Source of the DNA: Comamonadaceae bacterium
GTDB taxonomy: Bacteria > Pseudomonadota > Gammaproteobacteria > Burkholderiales > Burkholderiaceae_C
Reading direction: 5' to 3'
DNA length: 64,000 nucleotides
Assembly: GCA_947476285.1 (NCBI GenBank)
Contig: CANJPU010000001.1
Coordinates: 124,001-188,000 of the forward strand
The notes beneath the pieces are model-generated. The model saw only the letters and a list, made by a program, of their open reading frames with translations, was not told where the DNA came from and ran no database searches. The translations under genes were made by a program, and so were the position numbers. Shown here in pieces: positions 37,809 through 47,146 of this stretch (positions are counted from its first letter, which is position 1; each line of letters starts with the position of its first letter).

Positions 37809-38570
37809 TCAATGCAGCGCCAGCAAGCTGCCATACCCTTCCACCGAATCGACGATGCCGCCCTTGCGCAGGCAATGCCACACCATGGTCTGGTTGCTAG
37901 TGATCACTGGCTTGCGCAAGGCCTGCTCCAGCGCGCCAATGATGGGTAGCGCGCGGATGTTGGTGCAGCCCAGCAAGTAGCCGTCGGCATCATCGCGGCG
38001 CATCGACAAGGCGCGCTCCAGCCACTCTTGTGGACTTGCACTGGCCGAGCCTTGCCCCTGCGGCGGCAGGAAGCCGGCTTCTTGGATGACTTGCACGCCG
38101 TAGTGCGCAAAGAAGGCCACTTCGGCATCGTTGACCGATTGCACATACGGTGTGAGCATGACGATGCGCCGCAGTTGCAGGGCGCTGGCCGCCGCCACCA
38201 GTGCCTCTGAAGTGGCGGTGGCGGGAATGCCTGTGGCGGCCTGGATTCGCTGCGCGATTCGGGTGCCCATGTCCGGGTCTACCGTCGATGCGGCAGTGCA
38301 GTGAAACACGATCAGGTCGACTCGCGCGTCGGCCAGGAGCGACGCCGCAGCTTCTGCATTGCCCGTCATCTCCTGCAGTTGCGCAGCCGAGGTGCCGCGC
38401 AAGGCGAGCCGCGTGGTGTGCAGCGCCACGCCATCGGGCAGCATCGCGGCGACGTCCGCCTCTGCGACATGGTTGGGCGCGGCCAGGATCATTCCAAGGC
38501 GCATGCGGGTGCCGTAGCGCGGAAGCCTCGCAGCGGGGCGCATCAGATTCATGGGTTTATCAATCAGCAT
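37809..38570 (-). CDS. Asp/Glu racemase superfamily protein (maleate isomerase / arylmalonate decarboxylase-like)
   Basis: Start MLIDKPMNLMRPAARLPRYGTRMRLGMILAAPNHVAEAD; paired Cys motifs LIVFHCTAASTVD and YLLGCTNIRAL. Confidence 0.8.
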   Translation of the reverse strand: MLIDKPMNLMRPAARLPRYGTRMRLGMILAAPNHVAEADVAAMLPDGVALHTTRLALRGTSAAQLQEMTGNAEAAASLLADARVDLIVFHCTAASTVDPDMGTRIAQRIQAATGIPATATSEALVAAASALQLRRIVMLTPYVQSVNDAEVAFFAHYGVQVIQEAGFLPPQGQGSASASPQEWLERALSMRRDDADGYLLGCTNIRALPIIGALEQALRKPVITSNQTMVWHCLRKGGIVDSVEGYGSLLALH

Positions 38571-38592
38571 GGCGAACTCCTGCGCGTCAAGC

Positions 38593-39603
38593 TCACTCGA
38601 CTTTGATCTTCTCGGTCTTGATGATTTCGGCCCACACCGCCATCTCATTGCGGAAATGGTCGTTCAGCGCCTGCGCCGAGCCACCCATGCGCTCGGCACC
38701 CAGGCCTTCCAGCCGCTTGCTGAATTCAGCTGAATCGATCACCGCGTTGACCGCCTGGTTGATCTGGTTGACCAGTGATGTGGGCATATTGCCCGGACCC
38801 ATGATGCACCACCAGCCAGAAGCGGCAAAGTTGGAGATGCCCTGCTCGTCCAGCGTCGGCACGTCCGGCAATTGCGGCGAGCGCTTGGGGTTGGCAATGC
38901 CTATTGCACGCACCTGGCCGGACTTGATGAAAGGCATGGCCTGCAATTGGTTGTTGAAGAAGAGCTGGACGCGCCCGCTGATCAGGTCTGGATAGACAGC
39001 CGCGCCGCCGCGGTATGGCACGTGCGTGCCCTGGATGCCGGCGCGGCGCTTGAACAACTCGGAGGTCAGGTGCTCTGAAGTGCCGCTGCCGCCAGAGCCG
39101 AAGTTGATCGAGCCGGGCTTGGCCTTGGCCTCAACCACCACGTCTCGCACGTTTCTGAAGGACGTGGATGGCGCGGCCAGCATTACCATCGGCGTGCGGC
39201 CGATGAAGACCACTGGCGTCAGATCCTTCACTGGGTCATAGGGCATGCTGTCGTACAGGCTGATGTTGACCGCGTTGGCATTGGAGCCCACCAGCAGCGT
39301 GTAGCCGTCCGGCTCTGACTTGGCGACCAGGGCCGAGCCCACATTGCTGCCGGCACCGGTGCGGTTTTCAACCGATACGATCCAGCCGAACATCTTGGTG
39401 AGCCCCTCGGCCACGCCACGCCCGACGATGTCCACGCCGCCGCCTGCCGCATAAGGCACGATGAGGCGAATCGGCTTGTTGGGAAAGGCCTGCGCCCGCG
39501 CCTGCGAAGGCGCGAGCACGGCCGCCAGCGTGGCACCGGCCAACAGCCACAGCGCCAGCCTGCGCGGCTTCAACAGCAAGCTCTGGGTGATTGAATTGGA
39601 CAT
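38593..39603 (-). CDS. Bug/TctC-family substrate-binding protein
   Basis: Start MSNSITQSLLLKPRR; FPNKPIRLIVPYAAGGGVDIVGRGVAEGLTKMFGWIVSVENRTGAGSNVGSALVAKSEPDGYT. Confidence 0.93.
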   Translation of the reverse strand: MSNSITQSLLLKPRRLALWLLAGATLAAVLAPSQARAQAFPNKPIRLIVPYAAGGGVDIVGRGVAEGLTKMFGWIVSVENRTGAGSNVGSALVAKSEPDGYTLLVGSNANAVNISLYDSMPYDPVKDLTPVVFIGRTPMVMLAAPSTSFRNVRDVVVEAKAKPGSINFGSGGSGTSEHLTSELFKRRAGIQGTHVPYRGGAAVYPDLISGRVQLFFNNQLQAMPFIKSGQVRAIGIANPKRSPQLPDVPTLDEQGISNFAASGWWCIMGPGNMPTSLVNQINQAVNAVIDSAEFSKRLEGLGAERMGGSAQALNDHFRNEMAVWAEIIKTEKIKVE

Positions 39604-39644
39604 GAATCTTTCCTTGGTCATCTACAGGTTGCTGATGCAGTGCT

Positions 39645-41672
39645 TCAGATCGCGTTGCCGGCCGCATGGCCTTCGGATGTGGCAGCCAGAATGCCGCGTG
39701 CGGCCCGGCAATCGCCCACGAGTTTGACCTCCACACCAGCGGCGCGCAACTGCTCGTACAAATCGTCTTCGGGTGCGCGCGGCGTCGCGTACGCAAGGAA
39801 CGCGACGTTCTCGATTGTTCCGCCCTTGCCGTTGTAAACGTTGCCGTAGACGAGCCGGCCTTGCGCCATGTCGTCGTCGTTCCAGATCGGCTCGGACAGC
39901 ACGATCATTTCGATGTCTTTCTCGTGCAGCCTGCGCACAATGCCCAGCCGGTTCACCAGCGCAGTGTCCTGCGCGAAGGATTCGCGTGGTGTCATGATGA
40001 CGACGTGCTCGAACAGTTGGTGCAAAAGCTCCGCTGCCGCATAGGTGCCGTCGGTGTGATCCATGTCGAACAGCACGGCGGTGCCGCTCTCGCGCCGGGT
40101 ACGGCCTATGAGGGGCTGCATGGCGCTGCGCAGGTCGGGCACCAGCCCCGCATCACGCGCCTGCTGCGGCACCCAGGCAGGACTCACCATGTTGGCACCG
40201 GCTGCCAGCACAACGACGTCTGGCCTCAGGGCCAGCACGCTGGCGGCAGTGGCCTGCGTGCCCAGTTCGATGCGTGCGCCGGCTCGCAGCGCTGCTGCAT
40301 GCTGGTAGTCGTAGACGCTGCTCACAGCCTCTCCGCCGGGCAGCAGCGCCCGCAGGCGCGTCTTGCCACCCACTTCGCGTGACCGGCCAAAGGCAGTCAC
40401 CTGGTGCCCGCGCGCGGCTGCAACCCAGGTCGCCTCCATGCCGGCGACGCCAGTGCCCACCACAACCACGCGTTTCTTAATGGCCGCGGGCTCTGGCCAG
40501 AAATCGACTTCATCAGGCTTGCCCACGCGCGGATTGTTGTCACAGCCAATCGGCACGTGGCGTGTGGTGATGTTGTCCCAGCAAGTGTTGCAGGACACGC
40601 AGTAGCGAATGTCGTGCGCACGCCCAGCCTGCGCCTTGCGCACCCACGCAGGGTCGGCAACCAGCGTGCGGCCCATGGAAATGAGTTCGCATTCGCCGCT
40701 GGCGATCAGGCTCTCGGCCTCGGCCGGGTCGGTGATACGGCCCAGCGCGGCCAGGGCCACCCGCCCGACGGCCGGGCGCAAGCTTCGCATCAGGTCGCGG
40801 TAAGGCACGCGCGAGCCGTTGCCATCGGGCACATGGCGGTCCAATGAACGCGCATGCGCGCCCTGTGCGAACATCACATAGTCGACGCTCGCCGGCGCCG
40901 TGAGGTGCGCAGTGATGGCAAAGGATTCTTCCGGCCCGATGCCGCCCTTGATCCAGTCGTTGCCAGGCAGCTTCAGGCCGATGATGAAGTTGCTGCCGCA
41001 AGCCGCGCGCAAAGAGGCAATCAATTCGCTCACAAAGCGGGTGCGGCCCGCCAGATCACCGCCGTACGCGTCGGTGCGGCGGTTCGACCACGGCGACATG
41101 AACTGATGGAACAGGTGCCCGTGGCCGCTGGACAACTCCACGCCGCTGAAGCCGCAGGCGCGCAGGCGCAGGGCGGAGGTGGTGAACGACTCGATCATGC
41201 GTTGGATCTCATCGATGGTCAGCACATGCGGCATGGTCCAACTGAGGTCGTCCGGCAAGGCCGAGGCGCCAACGGCCTCGGCGTTGCGGCCGGGCTCGTG
41301 GCGGCCACGCCCTGAGTCTTGAATTTGACCCAGCAGGCGACAGTCATGCGCTTCCACGGCTTCGGACCAGCGGTGGAGCATGGGCACGTTGTCGTCGTTC
41401 CACAGCCGTGCGCGGTTTGGCCCGGTCTGATGCGGCGCCATCGCCAGCGCCTCGGTCACGATCAACGCGGCGCCGCCCTTGGCCCGGTTCGCGTGGTACT
41501 GAATCATGCCTTCGGTCACCATCGAATTGGTGCTCATGAAGGTCAGCATGGACGAGTGCATCACCCGGTTGCGCAGGCGCTTGCCAGCCAGTGTGAACGG
41601 CGCCAGCAAGGCGGGGTAGGGACTTAAGCGATCGATGGTGGCACTCCTTGCGCAGACTGCGGATGCGGGCAC
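39645..41672 (-). CDS. NADH:flavin oxidoreductase with 4Fe-4S and C-terminal FAD/NAD domain (TMADH / 2,4-dienoyl-CoA reductase-like)
   Basis: 675 aa; FSGVELSSGHGHLFHQFMSPWSNRRTDAYGGDLAGR; cluster motif CVSCNTCWDNITTRHVPIGC; VVVVGTGVAGMEATWVAAARGHQVTAFGR. Start codon uncertain. Confidence 0.9.
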   Translation of the reverse strand: MPASAVCARSATIDRLSPYPALLAPFTLAGKRLRNRVMHSSMLTFMSTNSMVTEGMIQYHANRAKGGAALIVTEALAMAPHQTGPNRARLWNDDNVPMLHRWSEAVEAHDCRLLGQIQDSGRGRHEPGRNAEAVGASALPDDLSWTMPHVLTIDEIQRMIESFTTSALRLRACGFSGVELSSGHGHLFHQFMSPWSNRRTDAYGGDLAGRTRFVSELIASLRAACGSNFIIGLKLPGNDWIKGGIGPEESFAITAHLTAPASVDYVMFAQGAHARSLDRHVPDGNGSRVPYRDLMRSLRPAVGRVALAALGRITDPAEAESLIASGECELISMGRTLVADPAWVRKAQAGRAHDIRYCVSCNTCWDNITTRHVPIGCDNNPRVGKPDEVDFWPEPAAIKKRVVVVGTGVAGMEATWVAAARGHQVTAFGRSREVGGKTRLRALLPGGEAVSSVYDYQHAAALRAGARIELGTQATAASVLALRPDVVVLAAGANMVSPAWVPQQARDAGLVPDLRSAMQPLIGRTRRESGTAVLFDMDHTDGTYAAAELLHQLFEHVVIMTPRESFAQDTALVNRLGIVRRLHEKDIEMIVLSEPIWNDDDMAQGRLVYGNVYNGKGGTIENVAFLAYATPRAPEDDLYEQLRAAGVEVKLVGDCRAARGILAATSEGHAAGNAI

Positions 41673-41762
41673 GATGGCGCCCTAGGCTCGTGGCAACTTA
41701 CCGCACGGTGCGGCGGCAACTGCTCGGTATAAACCCTGTCGCCCGATGAACTTTGCAGCAGG

Positions 41763-42659
41763 CTATTTTTTTACCAGGCTCGCTTTCACCTTGGCAACCA
41801 GATCGCGCTCGTAGGCATCGGCCTTTGCCAGCCCCACCAGGTCCTGGCGTTCCTGAAAGCTCAGCATGCGCTCCATCACGCTCTTGCTGTGGCCCTCTTC
41901 GCGCAGCACCTTCAGCCCGCTCTTGATTGCGAAGGCGCCCAGGTAGAGCGCGAAGTTCGCGTACAAAATGATGTTGAAGCCCAGGTCCTTGAGCTGCTGC
42001 TCTGGAACGATGGGTGTCTTGCTGCGCTCCACCATGTTGGCCACCAGGGGTACGCCCTTGAAGGCATTGCTCACTTGGGTCAGCTCCTCAATGCTGCGCG
42101 GCTGCTCAAAGAAAATCGCATCGGCGCCTGCTTCCCGGTAGGCATGGCAGCGCTCCAGCGCGGCCTCCATGCCTTCCACGGCGCGCGAGTCGGTGCGGGC
42201 GATGATGAGAAAGTCGGGGTCGGTGCGCGCGTCCAGCGCGGCATGCAGGCGGTACAGCATGTCCTCGGTGGAGACCACCGCCTTGCCGTCAAAATGCCCG
42301 CATCGCTTGGGGAACACCTGGTCCTCGATATGAAAGCCAGCCAGGCCCGCGCGCTCGTAGGCGCGGATGGTGCGCTTGACGTTGGCGATGCCGCCAAAGC
42401 CGGTGTCGCAATCGGCGATCACCGGGACAGAGACCGCATCGGAAATGCGCTCGGCCTGGCTCGCAAGCTCGTTCAAGGTCACAAGGCCGATGTCGGGCAT
42501 GCCCAGGTAGGTGTTGGCTGCGCCACCGCCGGTGACATACACCATCGGGAAACCCGCCTGCTCTATCAGTTTGGCGGTGAAGCAATCGGTGGCGCCCGGG
42601 ACAATGCCGGGGCCGCCGTTGCTGAGAATCTGGCGTAACTGGGCGGCGCGGGTGGTCAT
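41763..42659 (-). CDS. isocitrate lyase/PEP mutase superfamily C-C lyase
   Basis: 298 aa; ADCDTGFGGIANVKRTIRAYERAGLAGFHIEDQVFPKRCGHFDGK (catalytic Cys motif KRCGH). Confidence 0.9.
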   Translation of the reverse strand: MTTRAAQLRQILSNGGPGIVPGATDCFTAKLIEQAGFPMVYVTGGGAANTYLGMPDIGLVTLNELASQAERISDAVSVPVIADCDTGFGGIANVKRTIRAYERAGLAGFHIEDQVFPKRCGHFDGKAVVSTEDMLYRLHAALDARTDPDFLIIARTDSRAVEGMEAALERCHAYREAGADAIFFEQPRSIEELTQVSNAFKGVPLVANMVERSKTPIVPEQQLKDLGFNIILYANFALYLGAFAIKSGLKVLREEGHSKSVMERMLSFQERQDLVGLAKADAYERDLVAKVKASLVKK

Positions 42660-42826
42660 GAAAATGCTCCTTTATGTGGGGGCCGCGTGCAGTCTCAAAA
42701 ACGCGGCGGCGCGGACAGACATGGTTTCGAATGAGGACATTCCATACTACCCGCAACGCGAAACCTGGTTCACCATTAAGGTTGGCCCCGAAAACGATTA
42801 CGCCCACACTGCAAGGACAAAGCCTC

Positions 42827-45490
42827 ATGGCCTTCGAAAGCAAGACGACGCGCCGCGTACTGGTTGTCAATGGCATCAGCTACGACTACTTAAGCCTTAC
42901 TGCGGCGCAGGAGCAAGGGCTGAGCGGCCTCTCACGCCTGCCGATCTCGGTGAAGGTGGTGTTGGAAAACGTGCTTCGCCGTCACGCGGGCGGCACCGCG
43001 CAAGACGAAGAGATCGAGACCCTCAAGGGCTGGATCCCATCGCCAGTCGGCGAATGCGAAGCGAGCTTTCTGCCGGCGCGGGTCATGATGCCCGAGTCCT
43101 CTGGCATCGTGCTGCTGGGCGATCTGGCCGCCATGCGCGATGCGATGATCGATCTGGGTGGCGATCCCGCCAGCATCAACCCGGTGCTGCCGGTGGATTT
43201 CATCGTCGACCATTCGGTCAACGCTCACCAGTGGGGCACACCTGACGCGCTGGCCTTCAACATGGCGCAAGAGATGCGCGAGAACCGCGAGCGCTTCGAG
43301 TTCCTGCGCTGGGCCAGCGAAGCCTTTGACGGCCTGCGCGTGTTCCCTCCTGGGTCCGGCATCCTGCACCAGGTGAATCTGGAGCACCTGGCCAAAGTGG
43401 TGTGGACCAAAGAAGAAGATGGCCGCACTCTGGCCTACCCCGATTCGCTGATCGCCATGGACAGCCACACCGCGATGATCAATTCGCTGGGCGTGATCGG
43501 CTGGGGCGTGGGCGGCTTTGAAGGCGGCAACGTCGCGCTTGGCGAGCCAGTCTCCTTGCTGATTCCAGAGCAAGTGGGCGTGCGCCTGATCGGCAAGCTG
43601 GCACCGGGCGTGACTTCCACCGACCTGGTGCTCACCATCACGCAGCGCCTGCGCAAGGAAAACGTGATCGGCTGCTTCGTCGAATATTTCGGGCCAGGCG
43701 TTGGCACGCTGCCCCTGCCCACCCGCGCCACCATCTCCAACATGACGCCCGAGATCGGCGCCACCATGGGCTTCTTCCCGGTTGACGCGCAGACCTTGCG
43801 GTTCTTGCGCATGACCGGGCGCGACGAGCAGCAGCTTGCGCTGGTGGAGGCCTACTGCAAGGTGCAGGGCCTGTGGCGCGATGAAGAAAACCCGCCCAAC
43901 TTCCGCCGCGTGATCGAGATCGACCTGTCTGCTGTGGAGCCCAGCGTAGCTGGCCCCAGCCGACCGGATGCGCGCGTGCCACTGGGGCAGGCACCGCAAG
44001 CCTTTCTGAAGTCCTACCCGAATTCACAGAGTGCGCAGGTCCAGGGGATGCAGCATGAGCTGTCCACTGGCGACGTCGTGGTGGCCGCCATCACCAGTTG
44101 TACCAACACCTCCAACCCCTCGGTGCTGATCGGCGCGGCGCTGCTCGCGCGCAACGCCAGGCGGCGCGGCCTTGCAGCCAAGCCGTGGGTCAAGGCCACC
44201 CTGTCGCCCGGCTCACGCGTGGTCGCCGATTACCTGCAGGCCAGCGGCTTGCAGCCCTACCTCAATGAGCTGGGCTTCCACATCGTCGGCTTTGGCTGCA
44301 TGAGTTGCATGGGTAATTCCGGCCCGCTACCTGAGGCCATCGTCAAGGCGATCGAGAGCAAAGACCTGGCGACCGTGGCGGTGCTGTCTGGCAACCGCAA
44401 CTTCGACGGCCGCATCCACGGCAGCGTGCGAGCCAATTTCCTGGCGTCGCCACCACTGGTGGTCGCCTATGCGCTGGCCGGTTCCATCAAGCTGAACCTG
44501 CAAGAAGACCCGCTGGGCACCGACACCCAAGGCCAGCCGGTCTATCTGCGCGACATCTGGCCCGACGATGCCGAGATTGCGGCCGTGATTGAGCAGACAC
44601 TGACGCCGCAGATGTTCACCAGCCGCTATGCCACCATCCGCGAAGGCAGCCCCGAGTGGCGCACGCTGTCGTCGCCCGGCGGCAAGATCTACAAGTGGAA
44701 TCCGAACAGCCGATTCATCAAGCGCCCGCCGTTCTTTGAAGGCATGCCGCGCCAGGCGCCGGCCATCACCGACATCCGCGGCGCGCGGGTGCTGGGCATG
44801 TTTGGCGACATGCTGACCACCGACCACATCTCACCCATAGGCACCATCGCCCCCGCCACACCGGCCGGCGTCTATCTGCAAGAGCTGGGCATCGCGCCGC
44901 GTGACTTCGTCAACTACGCGGCGCGGCGGCTCAACCACGACGTGATGGTGCGCGGCACTTTCGCCAACACCCGGCTGGCCAATGAAATGACACCGGGCAT
45001 CGAGGGCAGCTCCACCCTGCACCACCCAGAGGGCAAACAGATGTCGATCTTCGACGCCGCGCAGCGCTACCGAGCGCAAGGCGTTCCGGTGGTGATCGTG
45101 GCAGGCCAGGAATACGGCGCGGGGTCCTCCCGCGACTGGGCGGCCAAGGGCACGGACATGCTGGGCGTGCGCGCGGTGATCGCGCAATCGCTTGAGCGCA
45201 TCCATCGATCCAACCTGGTGAGCATGGGTGTGTTGCCGCTGGAGTTCGAGCCCGGCACCACGCGCAAGACACTGCAGCTCGATGGCTCCGAGGTCTTTGA
45301 CATCACTGGCCTCACAGGCACACTCACGCCGCGCATGAAGCTGGCCTGCACCATCACCCGCGCCGACGGCCGCAAGCAAGAGATCACGCTGATCGCGCGC
45401 CTGGACTCCAAATCAGAAGTCGAATATTGGCGCAACGGCGGGATCATCAAGTACGCGCTGCGGCGCCGGCTCAGTGCCTCAGGGGCATAG
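42827..45490 (+). CDS. aconitase family hydratase (AcnA-like, divergent active-site motifs)
   Basis: Start MAFESKTTRRVLVVNGISYDYLSL; ITSCTNTSNPSVLIGAALLARNA, VGFGCMSCMGNSGPLPE; C-terminal swivel domain GAGSSRDWAAKGTDMLGVRAVIAQSLERIHRSNLVSMGVLPLEF. Confidence 0.92.
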   Translation: MAFESKTTRRVLVVNGISYDYLSLTAAQEQGLSGLSRLPISVKVVLENVLRRHAGGTAQDEEIETLKGWIPSPVGECEASFLPARVMMPESSGIVLLGDLAAMRDAMIDLGGDPASINPVLPVDFIVDHSVNAHQWGTPDALAFNMAQEMRENRERFEFLRWASEAFDGLRVFPPGSGILHQVNLEHLAKVVWTKEEDGRTLAYPDSLIAMDSHTAMINSLGVIGWGVGGFEGGNVALGEPVSLLIPEQVGVRLIGKLAPGVTSTDLVLTITQRLRKENVIGCFVEYFGPGVGTLPLPTRATISNMTPEIGATMGFFPVDAQTLRFLRMTGRDEQQLALVEAYCKVQGLWRDEENPPNFRRVIEIDLSAVEPSVAGPSRPDARVPLGQAPQAFLKSYPNSQSAQVQGMQHELSTGDVVVAAITSCTNTSNPSVLIGAALLARNARRRGLAAKPWVKATLSPGSRVVADYLQASGLQPYLNELGFHIVGFGCMSCMGNSGPLPEAIVKAIESKDLATVAVLSGNRNFDGRIHGSVRANFLASPPLVVAYALAGSIKLNLQEDPLGTDTQGQPVYLRDIWPDDAEIAAVIEQTLTPQMFTSRYATIREGSPEWRTLSSPGGKIYKWNPNSRFIKRPPFFEGMPRQAPAITDIRGARVLGMFGDMLTTDHISPIGTIAPATPAGVYLQELGIAPRDFVNYAARRLNHDVMVRGTFANTRLANEMTPGIEGSSTLHHPEGKQMSIFDAAQRYRAQGVPVVIVAGQEYGAGSSRDWAAKGTDMLGVRAVIAQSLERIHRSNLVSMGVLPLEFEPGTTRKTLQLDGSEVFDITGLTGTLTPRMKLACTITRADGRKQEITLIARLDSKSEVEYWRNGGIIKYALRRRLSASGA

Positions 45491-45514
45491 GCGGCGCTTG
45501 CGCGGCCGTGTCGT

Positions 45515-46504
45515 TCACTCGCCTTTCAAACCGGCCGACTTCACGGTCTTGGCCCAGCGCTCGATATCCTTGTTCAGGATGGTGCGAAATTGCTCCGGCG
45601 TGGCCGCAAGCCCATCGACGCCAGAGTTGAGAAACTTGTCCTTGATCGGCTGCGAGTTCAGAATTTTGTTGACCTCGGTGTTCAGGCGGGCCACCACGGC
45701 GGCAGGCGTGCCGGCCGGTGCAAACAGGCCGATCCAGAAATCAGCCTCGAAACCAGGCAAACCAGATTCGCTGGCGGTGGGCACATCGGGCAGTGCTGCC
45801 GCGCGCTTGGCCCCGCTGATCGACAACGCCTTCAAACGCCCACCCTTGATCTGCTGCGCCGCCGAAGCCACGCCAGTGAACATGAACTGAGTCTCGCCGG
45901 ACACTGTGGCAAAGACACCGGGTGTGCTGCCCTTGTAGGGCACGTGCAGCACCTCCACGCCAGTCATCTGCCGGAACATTTCAGCCGTGAGGTGAGGCGA
46001 GCTGCCCACGCCCGCCGATGCGTACTTGAATGCGCCGGGCTGTGCCTTGGCCTGGGCGATCAGCTCGCCGATGGTCTTGGCCGTGACTGAAGGGTGCACC
46101 ACCAGCACACTGGTGGAATAACCAAACATCGCCACCGGCACGAACGATGCCACGGGGTCGTAGGGCATCTTGGCGTAGATGTGTTGGTTGATGGCCATGG
46201 TGCCGGTGCCGCCAATCAGCAGCATGTAGCCATCGGGCTTTGATTTGGCGACGATCTCGCAGCCGATCAGGCCATTTGCACCTGCGCGGTTGTCCACCAC
46301 CACCGACTGGCCCAGCGCATCGCCAAGCCGTCGACCGATCTCACGCGCCAGCGTGTCGGTGGAGCCGCCCGCGGCCTGCGGTACCAGGAAAGTGATCGGA
46401 CGGTTTGGGAATTCGTCGCCCGCGGCCCAGAGCACGCCGGGCAGCGCAGCGCCTGTCAATCCAAAAGCCAAAGCCGCGCTGGCGGCCCGCCTGCTCTTGT
46501 CCAT
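45515..46504 (-). CDS. Bug/TctC-family substrate-binding protein
   Basis: 329 aa; FPNRPITFLVPQAAGGSTDTLAREIGRRLGDALGQSVVVDNRAGANGLIGCEIVAKSKPDGYM. Confidence 0.93.
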   Translation of the reverse strand: MDKSRRAASAALAFGLTGAALPGVLWAAGDEFPNRPITFLVPQAAGGSTDTLAREIGRRLGDALGQSVVVDNRAGANGLIGCEIVAKSKPDGYMLLIGGTGTMAINQHIYAKMPYDPVASFVPVAMFGYSTSVLVVHPSVTAKTIGELIAQAKAQPGAFKYASAGVGSSPHLTAEMFRQMTGVEVLHVPYKGSTPGVFATVSGETQFMFTGVASAAQQIKGGRLKALSISGAKRAAALPDVPTASESGLPGFEADFWIGLFAPAGTPAAVVARLNTEVNKILNSQPIKDKFLNSGVDGLAATPEQFRTILNKDIERWAKTVKSAGLKGE

Positions 46505-46586
46505 ACCTCATCCTTCGTGTCATGTAGATCAGGACGCATGTTCGGGCAGAGGAGGCGATTCTGTCAATCGCCTTTGGGATACGGCG

Positions 46587-47069
46587 CTAGTCTTCAAGAC
46601 CCAAGTGAGCGACCGCGTTGTTTTCCTTGGCGCGCCGGTAGTAGTCCTTCGGGCCGATGCTGACTGGTTTGCCGTCGCCGTCAAAGCCGGTGACTTCGCC
46701 GTGGATGACGGCAATGCCGGTGAAGCCATCAGGCGAGGTGGGTTCATGAATCGTGCCCGGCGGCTCATACAGGTAACCACCCTCGTAGATCATGTCGGTC
46801 GTGCCGGTTTCAGCATCGTGATACCCGAACGAGCCAGACATCAGGTACAGCTCGACTGGCTGCAGATGCTGGTGAATGGCAAGCTTGGTGCCTTTTTCAA
46901 CCTTCACCAGCAAGGTGCAACGCTCGCCGGCGAAATCCAGCAACTTGTAATCGACGCCGTTGAGAAAGAAGGAGGTCCAGGGAATCTGGTGCGTGTCGGT
47001 GAACCGGTTTCCCTTTTCCTTCTTGGCCTTGAGCATGCCGGGTTTGGCATCGCTGATCATTGCGCTCAT
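46587..47069 (-). CDS. cupin-domain protein
   Basis: 160 aa; FLNGVDYKLLDFAGERCTLLVKVEKGTKLAIHQHLQPVELYLMSGSFGYHD. Confidence 0.8.
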   Translation of the reverse strand: MSAMISDAKPGMLKAKKEKGNRFTDTHQIPWTSFFLNGVDYKLLDFAGERCTLLVKVEKGTKLAIHQHLQPVELYLMSGSFGYHDAETGTTDMIYEGGYLYEPPGTIHEPTSPDGFTGIAVIHGEVTGFDGDGKPVSIGPKDYYRRAKENNAVAHLGLED

Positions 47070-47146
47070 GAATCTCTCCTTCTGGGTTTGTCGCTATCAA
47101 TGTGTCGCACTAAATTCACTTGAGATGGGGGCATCGGTTTCGCCGC

